Shown: positions 43,670 through 55,095, counted from the first letter of the stretch. The stretch: DNA of 64,000 bases from Gammaproteobacteria bacterium (GCA_030426265.1 JAUHYP010000003.1:62001-126000), one strand, 5' to 3'. Notes: generated by a model from the letters alone, not told the origin. Numbers and translations are program-made.

Positions 43670-44590
43670 ATGCTGGCATTGGACGTCCAGGAACTGCAAA
43701 AAACCTACGCCAATGGCGTCGAGGCGCTCAAGGGCGTGTCGCTGCAGGTGGAAGAGGGCGATTTCTTTGCGCTGCTCGGGCCCAACGGGGCCGGAAAGTC
43801 CACGATGATCGGCATCGTTTCCTCCCTGGTGAACGCCAGCGGCGGCGACGCGAAGGTGTTCGGCGCCAGCGTCGTGAACCAGCGGTCCCTGGCCATGTCC
43901 TACATCGGCCTCGTGCCCCAGGAACTGAACTTCAACCAGTTCGAGAAGCCCCTGGACATCGTCGTGAACCAGGCCGGGTACTACGGCATTCCGCGTCGCG
44001 TCGCGCTACCGCGCGCCGAGCGCTACCTGAAGGAACTGCAGCTCTGGGACAAGCACGACAAGCCGGCCCGTGAGCTGTCCGGCGGCATGAAGCGCCGGCT
44101 GATGATCGCCCGCGCCATGGTCAACGAGCCGCGCCTGCTGATCCTGGACGAGCCAACCGCGGGCGTGGACATCGAGATCCGCCGATCGATGTGGGAGCTG
44201 ATCCGCCAGATCAACGAATCGGGCACCACCGTAATCCTGACCACGCACTACCTCGAGGAGGCCGAAGAGCTCTGCCGCAACATCGCCATCATCGATCGCG
44301 GCGAGATTCGCGAGAACACCTCCATGAAGGAGCTGCTGTCCAAGCTGGACGTGGAGACCTTCGTGCTCGATCTTCGCGAACCCCTGCGTGAGCTGCCGGC
44401 CTGCGAGGACATGGAAATCGTCATGCGGGACGACTACACCCTGGAAGTGACGCTCTCGCGGGCCAAGTCCCTGAACGCCCTGTTCGGCGAGCTGGACCGC
44501 AGGGGCCTGCACGTGATCTCCATGCGCAACAAGTCCAACCGGCTGGAGGAACTGTTCATCCGCCTGGTGGACAAGGGGGAGGCGGCATGA
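43670..44590 (+). CDS. ABC exporter ATP-binding protein (YadG-like)
   Basis: A 306-residue ATPase: Walker A GPNGAGKST, signature LSGGMKRRL, Walker B LLILDEPTAGVD and switch VILTTHYLEE. Length and layout match E. coli YadG. It ends with a 4-bp overlap into the permease gene. The cargo of YadGH exporters is not established. The in-frame stretch before this ATG lies antisense to the hydrolase gene and is not used. Confidence 0.9.
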   Translation: MLALDVQELQKTYANGVEALKGVSLQVEEGDFFALLGPNGAGKSTMIGIVSSLVNASGGDAKVFGASVVNQRSLAMSYIGLVPQELNFNQFEKPLDIVVNQAGYYGIPRRVALPRAERYLKELQLWDKHDKPARELSGGMKRRLMIARAMVNEPRLLILDEPTAGVDIEIRRSMWELIRQINESGTTVILTTHYLEEAEELCRNIAIIDRGEIRENTSMKELLSKLDVETFVLDLREPLRELPACEDMEIVMRDDYTLEVTLSRAKSLNALFGELDRRGLHVISMRNKSNRLEELFIRLVDKGEAA

Positions 44591-45363
44591 GCACGTCCCT
44601 GAACTGGGTGGGCTACACCACCATCGTGCGCAAGGAGATCGTGCGCATCCTGCGCATCTGGGGCCAGACCGTGGTGCCGCCGGCCATCACCATGAGCCTG
44701 TACTTCATCATCTTCGGCAACCTGATCGGCAGCCGCATCGGGCAGATGGGTGGTCTGGACTACATGGAGTTCATCGTGCCTGGGCTGGTGATGATGTCGG
44801 TAATCACCAACTCCTACGGCAACATGGTCTCGTCCTTCTTCGGCGCGAAGTTCGGGCGCCACATCGAGGAACTGCTGATCTCGCCCCTGCCGAACTGGGT
44901 CATCCTGGCCGGTTACGTCACCGGCGCCCTGGTGCGTGGCCTGCTGGTGGGCGGGGTCGTGATCCTGGTGAGCCTGTTCTTCACCGACGGGCTGGAGGTG
45001 CAGCACCCCTGGATCACCCTGTCGGTGCTGGTCATGACCTCGGTGGTGTTCGCCATGGCAGGCATGGTCAATGCCATCTACGCCAACAAGTTCGACGACA
45101 TCGCCATCATTCCCACCTTCGTCCTCACGCCGCTGACCTACCTGGGCGGGGTGTTCTACACCATTTCCCTGCTGCCGGAGTTCTGGCAGAAGGTCTCGGC
45201 CTTCAACCCGATCCTCTACATGGTCAACGGCTTCCGCTACGGCATGCTGGGGCAGTCGGACGTCAGCCTGGCGACGGTCTACCTCGTCATCGGTCTGTTC
45301 GCCGTGGTGATGTTCGCGGCCTGCATGTTCCTGCTGGAGACGGGCCGGGGGATGCGCAGCTGA
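44587..45363 (+). CDS. ABC exporter permease (YadH-like, ABC-2)
   Basis: A 258-residue membrane protein with six helices. It has the ABC-2 family marks LIGSRIGQMGGLDYMEFIVPGL and RHIEELLISPLP. It matches YadH (256 residues) and follows its ATPase with a 4-bp overlap. It probably exports a lipid or polysaccharide-like compound; that is a family guess. Confidence 0.9.
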   Translation: MSTSLNWVGYTTIVRKEIVRILRIWGQTVVPPAITMSLYFIIFGNLIGSRIGQMGGLDYMEFIVPGLVMMSVITNSYGNMVSSFFGAKFGRHIEELLISPLPNWVILAGYVTGALVRGLLVGGVVILVSLFFTDGLEVQHPWITLSVLVMTSVVFAMAGMVNAIYANKFDDIAIIPTFVLTPLTYLGGVFYTISLLPEFWQKVSAFNPILYMVNGFRYGMLGQSDVSLATVYLVIGLFAVVMFAACMFLLETGRGMRS

Positions 45364-45484
45364 TCCGCGCCGTCCCGGCCGGCGCATTTCCCGGTTCGGG
45401 TCGTCCGACGATGATCAAAAATTAACGTGTCGGGGTGCCATTTGCCGTAGAATGCGCGGCAATATCAACAGTCTCACGCGAATA

Positions 45485-46624
45485 ATGACCCATCTCGAAC
45501 CCAAATCCGCGCGCGACGACGGCGTGCGCAACTGGCCGGTCACCCTGACGCTCGGCCTGACCTTCCTTTTGGCGGTCACCCTGGTGCCGGTGTACGGCTT
45601 CATGGTCGGCTTCTCCGGCTGGGCCTGGGCCTTCTTCGGCATTTTCATGATCCTGACCGGCGTGGGCATCGGCAGCGGCTACCACCGCCTCTGGTCGCAC
45701 CGCACCTACAAGGCGCACCCGTTGTGGCAGTGGTTCCTCGCCATTTTCGGCGGCATGGCGCTGCAGAACTCCATCCTGGTGTGGTCCGCGCGCCATCGCG
45801 TGCATCACCGCGACGTGGATGACGACGACAAGGATCCGTACTCCATCGGCCGCGGCTTCTGGTTCGCGCACGTCGGCTGGATGCTGAAGGACTACCGCAG
45901 CGGCGAAGTGGATTACTCCGTGGTTCCGGACCTGATGAAGAATCCCATCGTCATGTGGCAGCACAAGCACTACCTCGAGCTGATCCTGGTGACGAACATC
46001 CTGCTGCCGCTGGGCGTGGGCTTCCTGGTGGGCGACCCCATCGGCGTGTTCCTGCTGGCCGGCCTGTTCCGCCTGGTGGTGAACCACCACTTCACCTTCT
46101 TCATCAACTCGCTGGCGCACATCTGGGGCAAGCAGCCCTACACCGACGAGAACAGCGCCCGGGACAACTGGTTCATCTCGATCTTCACCTACGGCGAGGG
46201 CTACCACAATTTTCACCACTACTTCCAGAACGACTACCGGAACGGAGTGCGCTGGTACGCCATCGACCTGAACAAGTGGGTGATCGCCATGGCCGCCGGC
46301 CTGGGCCTGGCCACCGACCTGCGCCGCACGCCGCAGTTCAAGATCCTGCGCGCCCGCCTGCACATGGACTTCAAACGCGCCCGCGAGCGCCTGGAAGGCG
46401 ACACCGCCAACCCGCGCTGGAAGGAACTGCTCGAGAACCTGGAGAAGGAATACGCCCAGTACCTCGGCACGATCAAGGAGTGGCAGGCCCTGCAGATGGA
46501 AAAGGTGCAGTCCGGCAAGCAGAAGCTGGCCGACCGCCTCGACGCCAGCTACCGCGAACTCGAACAGGCCCTGAAGCTGCAGCGCAAGCGCGTGGCGTTG
46601 CTCACGGCCCAGGTTGCCGTCTGA
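45485..46624 (+). CDS. Membrane acyl desaturase with helical C-terminal extension
   Basis: A 379-residue di-iron desaturase with three His boxes: HRLWSH (residues ~73-78), HRVHHR, and GYHNFHH. Four helices are in the expected places. It introduces a cis double bond in fatty acyl chains, probably delta-9. The last ~90 residues are a charged alpha-helical, coiled-coil-like tail (LEGDTANPRWKELLENLEKE onward) beyond the minimal desaturase. The ATG at 45485 starts MTHLEPKS. A strong terminator follows. Confidence 0.92.
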   Translation: MTHLEPKSARDDGVRNWPVTLTLGLTFLLAVTLVPVYGFMVGFSGWAWAFFGIFMILTGVGIGSGYHRLWSHRTYKAHPLWQWFLAIFGGMALQNSILVWSARHRVHHRDVDDDDKDPYSIGRGFWFAHVGWMLKDYRSGEVDYSVVPDLMKNPIVMWQHKHYLELILVTNILLPLGVGFLVGDPIGVFLLAGLFRLVVNHHFTFFINSLAHIWGKQPYTDENSARDNWFISIFTYGEGYHNFHHYFQNDYRNGVRWYAIDLNKWVIAMAAGLGLATDLRRTPQFKILRARLHMDFKRARERLEGDTANPRWKELLENLEKEYAQYLGTIKEWQALQMEKVQSGKQKLADRLDASYRELEQALKLQRKRVALLTAQVAV

Positions 46625-46644
46625 CGGCCTCCGCCATCACCACG

Positions 46645-46670
46645 AAAAAGGGGCCGACAGGCCCCTTTTT
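46645..46670. terminator. Bidirectional terminator between desaturase and propeller genes
   Basis: A perfect stem of GGGGCC with GGCCCC around a GACA loop, flanked by five A and five T, so it can end both convergent genes. Confidence 0.92.
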
Positions 46671-46690
46671 CATTTCGGTGTCAGTGACGC

Positions 46691-47758
46691 TCAGGGCAGC
46701 GTGGCGCGGCCCAGGTTGTTGGTGTCGGTGCCGAACCAGATGACGCCGGTTTCGGGCTCGAAGACCATGTGGCGCACGGCGCCGGCGCCGCTGGGCACCG
46801 GGGTCTGGCTGAAGAAGGTCTCGGTGGCGGAATCGAAGCCGACGAAATTGTTCGGCGAGGGATGCGTTTCCACGAACCAGAGCCGGTCCTCGTCGTCCAC
46901 CGCCAGGGCGTAGGGGCCCGATTGCTCGCTGGGATTGGGCCATTCCTCGAAGTCGCCGGTGGCGGGGTCGTAGACGCCCAGCCAGCCCTCGCTATAGTCG
47001 GTGTACCAGATGCGGTCGTCGCTGGTGATGGCGATGCGCCGCAGCCGCGAGGCCTCCCGCGGGGTACGGATCACTTCCAGCTCGAAGGTTTCCGGGTCCA
47101 CCGTGGCCAGGCCGTTCGCGCCCAGCAGCACGAACCACGGCCGGCCTTTCGAATCCATCTTCACGCCATAGGGGCGTGATTTCTCGATGGGCACTTCCAC
47201 CAACTGCACTTCCCCGCTGCGCTGGTTCAGCCGGCCGACATGGTTGGCCCACTGGGCCGAGAACCAGATCTCGCCCTCGCCCGTGAACACCAGGGTGTGC
47301 GGGTCCTTCACCTCGTCCAGCGGCATGGGATAGCGGGTGAGTTGGCCGGTGTTGGGGTTCATCTTGCCGATGAAGCCCTGGCGGTTGCCGGCGATCCAGA
47401 GAAAGGCGTCCCGGTCGACGATCACGTTGTGCGGGCCGGTGCCGGGCGGCAGTTCGAAGCGCCGGAACTCCTCGCTCTCCGGGTCGAAATGCCCGACGTA
47501 GTCCCCGGCCTGCCCGACGAACCAGATGCTGCCGTTGGGCGCGACGTCGGGGTCGCGCGGCCGGGTGTTCTCCCAGGGGACGGGCCACTCGCGGATGTCG
47601 ATGGTGACGTTCTCCGCGGCGATGGGCGGGACAGGCGCTTGCCGCGAGATCTCCAGGGATTCCGCTTCGGGATCCTGGGTGGCGGTCTGCGCCCCCGTCT
47701 GGGCCAGCGCCAGGGCGGGTGTGAGCAGGGTGGCAATGATGAGGTTCCGGCTGAGCAT
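46691..47758 (-). CDS. Streptogramin lyase (Vgb)-like exported beta-propeller
   Basis: A 355-residue protein with a signal peptide (cleavage near ALAQ). It contains about six to seven propeller blades of the type DPHTLVFTGEGEIWFSAQ, RLRRIAITSDDRIWYTD and GPYALAVDDEDRLWFVE, as in virginiamycin B lyase. Most such proteins outside antibiotic producers have no proven lyase activity, so an environmental or carbohydrate lyase, or plain binding, is equally likely. The ATG at 47758 fits the signal peptide. It is divergent from slyD. Confidence 0.83.
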   Translation of the reverse strand: MLSRNLIIATLLTPALALAQTGAQTATQDPEAESLEISRQAPVPPIAAENVTIDIREWPVPWENTRPRDPDVAPNGSIWFVGQAGDYVGHFDPESEEFRRFELPPGTGPHNVIVDRDAFLWIAGNRQGFIGKMNPNTGQLTRYPMPLDEVKDPHTLVFTGEGEIWFSAQWANHVGRLNQRSGEVQLVEVPIEKSRPYGVKMDSKGRPWFVLLGANGLATVDPETFELEVIRTPREASRLRRIAITSDDRIWYTDYSEGWLGVYDPATGDFEEWPNPSEQSGPYALAVDDEDRLWFVETHPSPNNFVGFDSATETFFSQTPVPSGAGAVRHMVFEPETGVIWFGTDTNNLGRATLP

Positions 47759-47898
47759 GAGGTTCTCCAGGGCATGGGCCAGGATCGTGTCCGGGGCGCC
47801 AAACATACCGCAGCGGAGCCGCAGGTGCAGCAGATTGGGCTACAATGTGCGGCTGTTTCGCGCTCGCCCGGCGCGGCGATTTCCCACAGGACCGAACC

Positions 47899-48390
47899 AT
47901 GAAGATCGAAGACAAGAAGGTGGTGGCCTTCCACTACACGCTCACCAGCGACGAAGGCGTCACCCTGGATTCCTCCCGCGAGCGCGGCGAGCCCATGATG
48001 TACCTTCACGGTGCCAACAACATCATTCCCGGCCTGGAGAAGGCGATGGCCGGCCGCGCCGCCGGCGAGTCGTTCCAGGTGACGGTTCCGCCGGAAGAGG
48101 CCTATGGCGTCCGCAAGGAAGCCAATGTGCAGCGCCTCACCCTGAAGAAGCTCGGCGTGAAGCCGAACCAGCTCAAGCCCGGCATGGTGCTCAACCTGCA
48201 GACCACCCAGGGCCCCGCGCAGGTGACCGTCCTGAAGGTCGGCCGCTTCAGCGTGGATGTCGATGCCAACCACCCCCTGTCCGGGCACAACCTGAATTTC
48301 GACGTCGAAGTGGTCGAGGTGCGGGACGCGACGGACGACGAGACCGGGCATGGGCACGCCCACGGGCCCGGCGGGCACCAGCACGACTGA
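47899..48390 (+). CDS. slyD: FKBP-type peptidyl-prolyl isomerase SlyD
   Basis: A 163-residue protein. The FKBP domain is split by the IF chaperone insert (EEAYGVRKEANVQRL...LKPGMVLNL), in SlyD order. The C-terminal tail is His-rich (GHGHAHGPGGHQHD) and should bind nickel or other metals. It folds cytoplasmic proteins and may help metalloenzyme maturation. The ATG at 47899 gives the usual MKIEDKKVVAFHY. Confidence 0.92.
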   Translation: MKIEDKKVVAFHYTLTSDEGVTLDSSRERGEPMMYLHGANNIIPGLEKAMAGRAAGESFQVTVPPEEAYGVRKEANVQRLTLKKLGVKPNQLKPGMVLNLQTTQGPAQVTVLKVGRFSVDVDANHPLSGHNLNFDVEVVEVRDATDDETGHGHAHGPGGHQHD

Positions 48391-48431
48391 GGTCGTTGGG
48401 CGGGTCTGTCGGCCCGTCCGCGCAGTTCGGC

Positions 48432-48453
48432 AGGGCGGATTTTCAGATCCGCC

Positions 48454-48455
<2 letters not shown>
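48432..48455. repeat. REP-like palindrome at the slyD / exporter convergence
   Basis: AGGGCGGAT, loop TTTCAG, then ATCCGCCCT: a perfect 9-bp stem. With the flanking TGTAGGGCGGATC it looks like the GTAGGGCGGAT family of dispersed palindromes seen in many proteobacterial genomes. It overlaps the last codons of the exporter gene by 2 bases and may also act as a weak terminator (no T run). Confidence 0.6.
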
Positions 48456-50238
<1,783 letters not shown>

Positions 50239-50342
50239 CGGCGGAGCCTACCACAGGGGGCGGCCCGGCCCGTGTCGCTGCAGGCGCCGTTCCCGTGATG
50301 CGTTTGCACCCGGGAATTCGTATGTCTGGTTGGGAGGGGAAC

Positions 50343-51089
50343 ATGCGCCATACACGCCACATCGTCACTGCACTGATCACGCTCGCCACGCTGGCCGGCG
50401 TGCCCGCGATGGCCGCGGAGGTCACCTGGTACGCCAACGAGAGCGACGCCGTCACCGACCTGACGGGCGACGCCGCCACCCCGGTCTTCGAATGCACCGG
50501 GTGCGACGCGGACGACCCCCGCCACCGCGTCACCCGCGAGTTCATTCTCAGCCTGCTCGGCGAGTTTCGCGAGAACGGGTTCGGCGAGCGCGGCACCTTC
50601 CTGCTGCGGGAGCGATCCCGCCCGCGTTTCCACGTCGACAGCAACCTGGTGATCGAAACCGGCGGCCTGCCGGCGCCCGGTGACTGCCCCGGCAGCGACT
50701 GGGTGCCCAGCGTGAACCTCTGGGCCTACGACCTCGGCGCCTTCGAGGCCGAACCCCTGTATTCCGGCTGCTACCCGGTGGAAGTGCAGGAACGCATTTC
50801 ACGTGTGCGCTGCCCCGGCGGCTGCGAGCTCGGCACCACGCCGGGCAAGGGCGCTTTGCTCGAACAATTGCAGGAAGTGCACCAACAAGCGATGTCACAG
50901 GGCGCTGACGTGGCCAGCGGGCGCATCTTCTTCATCGACGCGGGCCGGCGCGGCTTCCGGCAACTGGACTACCGCGCCTTTGCCGACGCGCTCTACATCG
51001 GCCCCGCCGACGGTGACTACTTCCGCTTTCCGATGACGTCCACCGACGGCTCCCAGCCGGTCACGGGCGTTCGCGCCGCGGCGCGCTGA
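50343..51089 (+). CDS. Exported protein of unknown function, Cys-rich
   Basis: A 248-residue protein with a signal peptide (cleavage near AMAA). The mature part has six or more Cys (FECTGCDAD, PGDCPGSDW, YSGCYPVEV, RVRCPGGCELGTT), implying disulfides in the periplasm or outside. The best ribosome-binding site in the window (GGGAGGGG) is 3-4 bases before the ATG. No family is recognised. It is divergent from the exporter gene and precedes mtnA by 136 bp. Confidence 0.7.
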   Translation: MRHTRHIVTALITLATLAGVPAMAAEVTWYANESDAVTDLTGDAATPVFECTGCDADDPRHRVTREFILSLLGEFRENGFGERGTFLLRERSRPRFHVDSNLVIETGGLPAPGDCPGSDWVPSVNLWAYDLGAFEAEPLYSGCYPVEVQERISRVRCPGGCELGTTPGKGALLEQLQEVHQQAMSQGADVASGRIFFIDAGRRGFRQLDYRAFADALYIGPADGDYFRFPMTSTDGSQPVTGVRAAAR

Positions 51090-51225
51090 GCGGTCTTCAC
51101 GGGCGCAGGGGCCACCCGGGAACCTGGATCGATCCTGCAGGCGCGGGTCCGGAAAACGGGCGCGCGGATGTGCCCGCCTTCCGGCGGCAGTATCATGAGG
51201 ACCCCTTTCCGCACCCTCTGAACCC

Positions 51226-52341
51226 ATGAAGATCGACGGCACGCCCTGGCGCACCCTCTGGCCCATCGATGACGGCCGCGCGGTGGCCATCATCGACCAG
51301 ACCCTGCTGCCCCATCGTTTCGAAACCCGGGAACTGCACAGCCTCGAAGCCGCTGCCGAGGCCATCGCCACCATGCGCGTGCGCGGGGCGCCCCTGATCG
51401 GCGCCACCGCGGCCTATGGACTGGCCCTGGGCCTGCGCGAGGACCCTTCCGACGCCGGCCTGCGGCGGGCCCGGGAGCGCCTGCTGGCCACGCGCCCGAC
51501 GGCCTCCAACCTGGCCTGGGCGCTCCGGCGCATCATTCCGGCGGTCCAGGCCCTGCCGGAAGCGCAGCGTTTCGACGCCGCTTTCGCCCGGGCCGGCGCG
51601 CTGTGTGACGAGGACGTGGCGATCAACGAGGCCATCGGCGACCACGGCCTGGGCGTGATCCGCGACCTGCTGGCCGCGCGCGGCGACGACGGCCCGTTCC
51701 ACATCCTCACCCACTGCAACGCGGGCTGGCTGGCCACGGTGGACTGGGGCACGGCCCTGGCGCCCATCTACAAGGCCTTCGACGCCGGGATCGATGTGCA
51801 CGTGTGGGTGGACGAGACGCGGCCGCGCAACCAGGGCGCCGCGCTCACCGCCTGGGAGCTGGCCGCCCACGGCGTGCCGCACGACGTGATCGTCGACAAC
51901 GCGGGCGGCCACCTGATGCAGCACGGCCAGGTGGACCTGGTCATCACCGGCACCGACCGAACGGTCCGCAGCGGGGATGTCTGCAACAAGATCGGCACCT
52001 ACCTGAAAGCGCTGGCGGCGCGTGACAACGGCGTGCCCTTCTACGTGGCCCTGCCGGGCCCGACCATCGACTGGGCGCTGGCCGACGGGGTGCGCGACAT
52101 CCCGATCGAGGAACGCGATCCGCGGGAGGTGACCCACATCCAGGGGCTGGACGAGGACGGCGGAGTCCTGCGGGAGGTCCGGCTCACCCCGCCGGGTGTG
52201 AGCGCGCGCAATTTCGCCTTCGACGTCACCCCGGCGCGGCTCGTCACGGGCCTGATCACCGAGCGGGGCGTCTGCGAGGCCAGCGAGGCCGGCCTGCTCG
52301 GCCTCTACCCGGACGGCGCCTTCGAGGCCGGCGCCGCATGA
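51226..52341 (+). CDS. mtnA: S-methyl-5-thioribose-1-phosphate isomerase
   Basis: A 371-residue aldose-ketose isomerase of the methionine-salvage path, with the marks [24 protein letters not shown] (catalytic Cys), VITGTDRT (catalytic Asp) and the Gly-rich CNKIGTY. It turns 5-methylthioribose-1-P into the ribulose form and can also use 5-deoxyribose-1-P. It overlaps the next gene by 4 bp. Other mtn genes are not in the window. Confidence 0.95.
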   Translation: MKIDGTPWRTLWPIDDGRAVAIIDQTLLPHRFETRELHSLEAAAEAIATMRVRGAPLIGATAAYGLALGLREDPSDAGLRRARERLLATRPTASNLAWALRRIIPAVQALPEAQRFDAAFARAGALCDEDVAINEAIGDHGLGVIRDLLAARGDDGPFHILTHCNAGWLATVDWGTALAPIYKAFDAGIDVHVWVDETRPRNQGAALTAWELAAHGVPHDVIVDNAGGHLMQHGQVDLVITGTDRTVRSGDVCNKIGTYLKALAARDNGVPFYVALPGPTIDWALADGVRDIPIEERDPREVTHIQGLDEDGGVLREVRLTPPGVSARNFAFDVTPARLVTGLITERGVCEASEAGLLGLYPDGAFEAGAA

Positions 52342-53012
52342 CCGACCCCCTGGCAGCCGGCGACGGACGGACGGTCGAAGCGGACGCCCGCGAAGCGCTG
52401 GTCCAGGCCGCAAGGGACCTGGAGCGCACGGGCAATGTCGGTACGGCGGGCAACCTCAGCCTGCGCCGGCCGGGCGGCATGCTCATCACACCCTCGGGCG
52501 TGCCCTATGCCCGGCTCACGCCCGACCGCCTGGTGTACGTGACCGGGCAGGGCGAGGTGCGCGGTCCGGGACGGCCTTCCAGCGAATGGCGCTTCCACCG
52601 CGACATCTACGCCGGCCGTTCCGAGGCCGGAGCCATCGTGCATTGCCATGCGCCCCACGCCACGGCCCTGGCCTGCCTGCGCCGGTCCATCCCGGCCTTT
52701 CACTACGAGGTGGCCTTCGCCGGGGGCTCGGACATCCGCTGCGCGCCCTATGCCACCTTCGGCACCCAGGAACTGTCGGACCATGCCCTGGCGGCCCTGG
52801 AAGACCGTCGCGCCTGCCTGCTCGCCAACCACGGCATGGTGTGTTTCGGCGCCGACCTCGAGCAGGCCTTCACCCTGGCCCTGGAGGTGGAGCAACTCGC
52901 CCGGATCTACGGGCTGTGCCTGGCCATGGGTGAACCGGCCCTGCTCGGGGCCGATGAGATGGAGCGGGTCCAGGCGCTGTTCGCGGATTACGGGCCGCGC
53001 CCGGAAGACTGA
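52338..53012 (+). CDS. Class II (FucA-like) aldolase, probable 5-methylthioribulose-1-P aldolase
   Basis: A 224-residue zinc aldolase with [21 protein letters not shown] (catalytic Glu), [11 protein letters not shown] (two Zn His) and NHGMVCFGA (third His). The block [26 protein letters not shown] is very close to E. coli FucA. Since it overlaps mtnA by 4 bp, the likely substrate is 5-methylthioribulose-1-P or 5-deoxyribulose-1-P, giving DHAP and an aldehyde (the DHAP shunt). MtnB dehydratase is the main alternative, but FucA-like residues favour an aldolase. Confidence 0.82.
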   Translation: MTDPLAAGDGRTVEADAREALVQAARDLERTGNVGTAGNLSLRRPGGMLITPSGVPYARLTPDRLVYVTGQGEVRGPGRPSSEWRFHRDIYAGRSEAGAIVHCHAPHATALACLRRSIPAFHYEVAFAGGSDIRCAPYATFGTQELSDHALAALEDRRACLLANHGMVCFGADLEQAFTLALEVEQLARIYGLCLAMGEPALLGADEMERVQALFADYGPRPED

Positions 53013-53081
53013 ACCCCGGACCGTCCGGGCCCGGGTGCGCGCGGTTACTGCCCTTCGCTCACGAATCCGGGTCGATTGGCG

Positions 53082-53087
53082 TATACT
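53082..53087 (+). promoter_or_regulatory. Possible -10 box (TATACT) for the M1 aminopeptidase gene
   Basis: TATACT preceded by GCG, 35 bases before the ATG at 53122. A -35 is not clear. Confidence 0.3.
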
Positions 53088-53121
53088 TTTCGCCGTTTTC
53101 TACCCTCCAGACCGAGTTCGC

Positions 53122-55095
53122 ATGACTTTCCGAATCCCCCTGTTGGCGGCGCTGTCCGTCATGGCACTGTTTTCCGTCGTTTCGTCGACCGTCCTGGCCC
53201 ACGCCGCCGAATCCGCCCCGGACCCGGCGACAGGCCCCCTGGCCACCCCGGAGTTCGGCCCCGTCCCTTACGACCCGGCCCACGACTACTACTCCTTCGC
53301 CGACATCGACGCCTTCGTGACCGAGCACCTGGTGCTGGACCTGGCCGTAAACTTCCCGGCCCGCGCCCTCTCGGGAACGGCAACCCTTCGGCTGCGCCCG
53401 GTGGATGCCAACGCCCGGACCGTGCGGCTGGACACGCGTGACCTCGTCATCGAGAGCGCCGCGGTGCGCCCGGCCGGTGGATCCTTCCGTCCGGCCGACC
53501 ATCGCTACGGCCGCCGCCATGCCTTGCTCGGCCAGGAACTGGTCGTCGAGCTGCCGGAGGGCTTCGAGCCCGAGGGACCTTTCGAACTGGCCATCCGCTA
53601 CCGCACCAGCCCCGGCGCCTCGGCGCTGCAGTGGCTGCCGCCCGAGCTGACCTCGGGTGGGCACCACCCGCTGGTGTTCTCCCAGTCCCAGGCGATTCAT
53701 GCCCGCAGCTGGGTGCCGCTGCAGGACACGCCCGCCGTGCGCTTCACCTACGAGGCCACGGTGCGCACGCCGGAGCACATGATCGCCGTGATGAGCGCGA
53801 ACAATGACCCGGAAGCGGCCCGCGACGGCGAGTACCACTTCGAAATGCCCCAGCCGATTCCGTCCTACCTGCTGGCCATCGCGGCCGGCAACCTGGTGTT
53901 CGCGCCCATCGGCGAGGACACCGGCGTGTACGCCGAGCCCGAACTGCTCGAGGCCTCGGCCTGGGAGTTCGCCGGCACCCAGGACATGCTGGACCTGGCC
54001 GAGAAGCGCTACGGACCCTATGACTGGGGCCGCTACGACCTGCTGATCCTGCCGCCCGCCTTTCCCTACGGCGGCATGGAGAACCCGCGCCTGTCCTTCA
54101 TCACCCCCAGCGTGCTGGCCGGCGACCGCAGCCTGGTCTCGCTGATCGCGCACGAGCTGGCCCATTCCTGGTCCGGCAACCTGGTGACCAACCGTACGTG
54201 GCGGGACATCTGGCTGAACGAGGGCACGACCAGCTACCTCACCGCCCGCCTGATGGAAGAGCTGTACGGCAAGGACCGGGCCGACGAGGAGCGCGTGCTG
54301 GACTGGAACGGCCTGCAGGCGGACGTGGACACCGTACCGGCACGCTTCCAGGCGTTGGCCGCCGACGTGCTGCCGTCGGACGGAGAGGGTCCGCAACAGT
54401 CCATGTACTACGCCAAAGGGCAGTTCTTCCTGGAGCACCTGGAGGAGCAGTTCGGGCGTGAGCGTTTCGATCCCTTCATCACGTCCTGGTTCGAGACCTT
54501 TTCCTGGCAGTCCGTGACCACCGAGACCTTCCTGGACTACCTGGACGAACACCTGCTGCGGGCGTATCCGGGCATCTACACGCGTGAACAGGCGGCCGAG
54601 TGGCTGTACGGCCCGGGCGTACCCGCCGACGCCGTGGCGCCCACCTCGGCCACCCTCGAGGCATCCACCGCCGCCGCGCTGGGCTTCGCGTCCGGCGAAA
54701 CGGCGCTGGCCGATCTCGACACCGGCGCCTGGAGTCCGCAGGCCACCGTGAACTTCATCGAACGGCTGCCCGCGGGCCTGTCCACCGAACGGCTGGCGGC
54801 GGCGGACGAGCACTTCGGCTTCAGCGCCTCGCGCAATGCCGAAATCGCCCGCGCCTGGTACATCCAGGTGGCCAAGCGCCGCTATCTTCCGGCCTACCCG
54901 GCGATGGAAGACCATCTTGCGCGGCATGGGCGCATGAAGCTCATCGTTCCGGTGTACCAGGCCCTGGCGGAGAACGGCGAGGACACGGCCCTGTCGCATC
55001 GCCTGTTCAACGAACGCCGCGGCCGCTACCACCCGATCACGGTGGCCGCCATCGAGAAGGCCTTCGTGCGCGCGGCGGCGCCCGTCGCGCCCTGA
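53122..55095 (+). CDS. M1-family zinc aminopeptidase (LTA4 hydrolase-like), exported
   Basis: A 657-residue protein with a signal peptide (cleavage near AHA). It has an N-terminal beta-domain, the exopeptidase motif PYGGMENPRL, and the zinc site HELAHSWSGNL (His344, Glu345, His348) with Glu367 in WLNEGTT, exactly the HEXXH-X18-E spacing. The C-terminal armadillo-type helical domain is of LTA4H/aminopeptidase B style. It trims N-terminal residues from peptides in the periplasm. The ATG at 53122 is chosen over in-frame sequence that runs back into the aldolase gene. Confidence 0.93.
   Translation: MTFRIPLLAALSVMALFSVVSSTVLAHAAESAPDPATGPLATPEFGPVPYDPAHDYYSFADIDAFVTEHLVLDLAVNFPARALSGTATLRLRPVDANARTVRLDTRDLVIESAAVRPAGGSFRPADHRYGRRHALLGQELVVELPEGFEPEGPFELAIRYRTSPGASALQWLPPELTSGGHHPLVFSQSQAIHARSWVPLQDTPAVRFTYEATVRTPEHMIAVMSANNDPEAARDGEYHFEMPQPIPSYLLAIAAGNLVFAPIGEDTGVYAEPELLEASAWEFAGTQDMLDLAEKRYGPYDWGRYDLLILPPAFPYGGMENPRLSFITPSVLAGDRSLVSLIAHELAHSWSGNLVTNRTWRDIWLNEGTTSYLTARLMEELYGKDRADEERVLDWNGLQADVDTVPARFQALAADVLPSDGEGPQQSMYYAKGQFFLEHLEEQFGRERFDPFITSWFETFSWQSVTTETFLDYLDEHLLRAYPGIYTREQAAEWLYGPGVPADAVAPTSATLEASTAAALGFASGETALADLDTGAWSPQATVNFIERLPAGLSTERLAAADEHFGFSASRNAEIARAWYIQVAKRRYLPAYPAMEDHLARHGRMKLIVPVYQALAENGEDTALSHRLFNERRGRYHPITVAAIEKAFVRAAAPVAP

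Noticed and set aside
46691-47758. Virginiamycin B resistance gene
   Set aside because: The Vgb-like propeller is common in environmental bacteria and no resistance context is seen. Calling it a resistance gene would overstate the evidence.
52338-53012. MtnB dehydratase
   Set aside because: The sequence follows FucA ([16 protein letters not shown] and CAPYATFGT blocks) more closely than MtnB, so aldolase is preferred.
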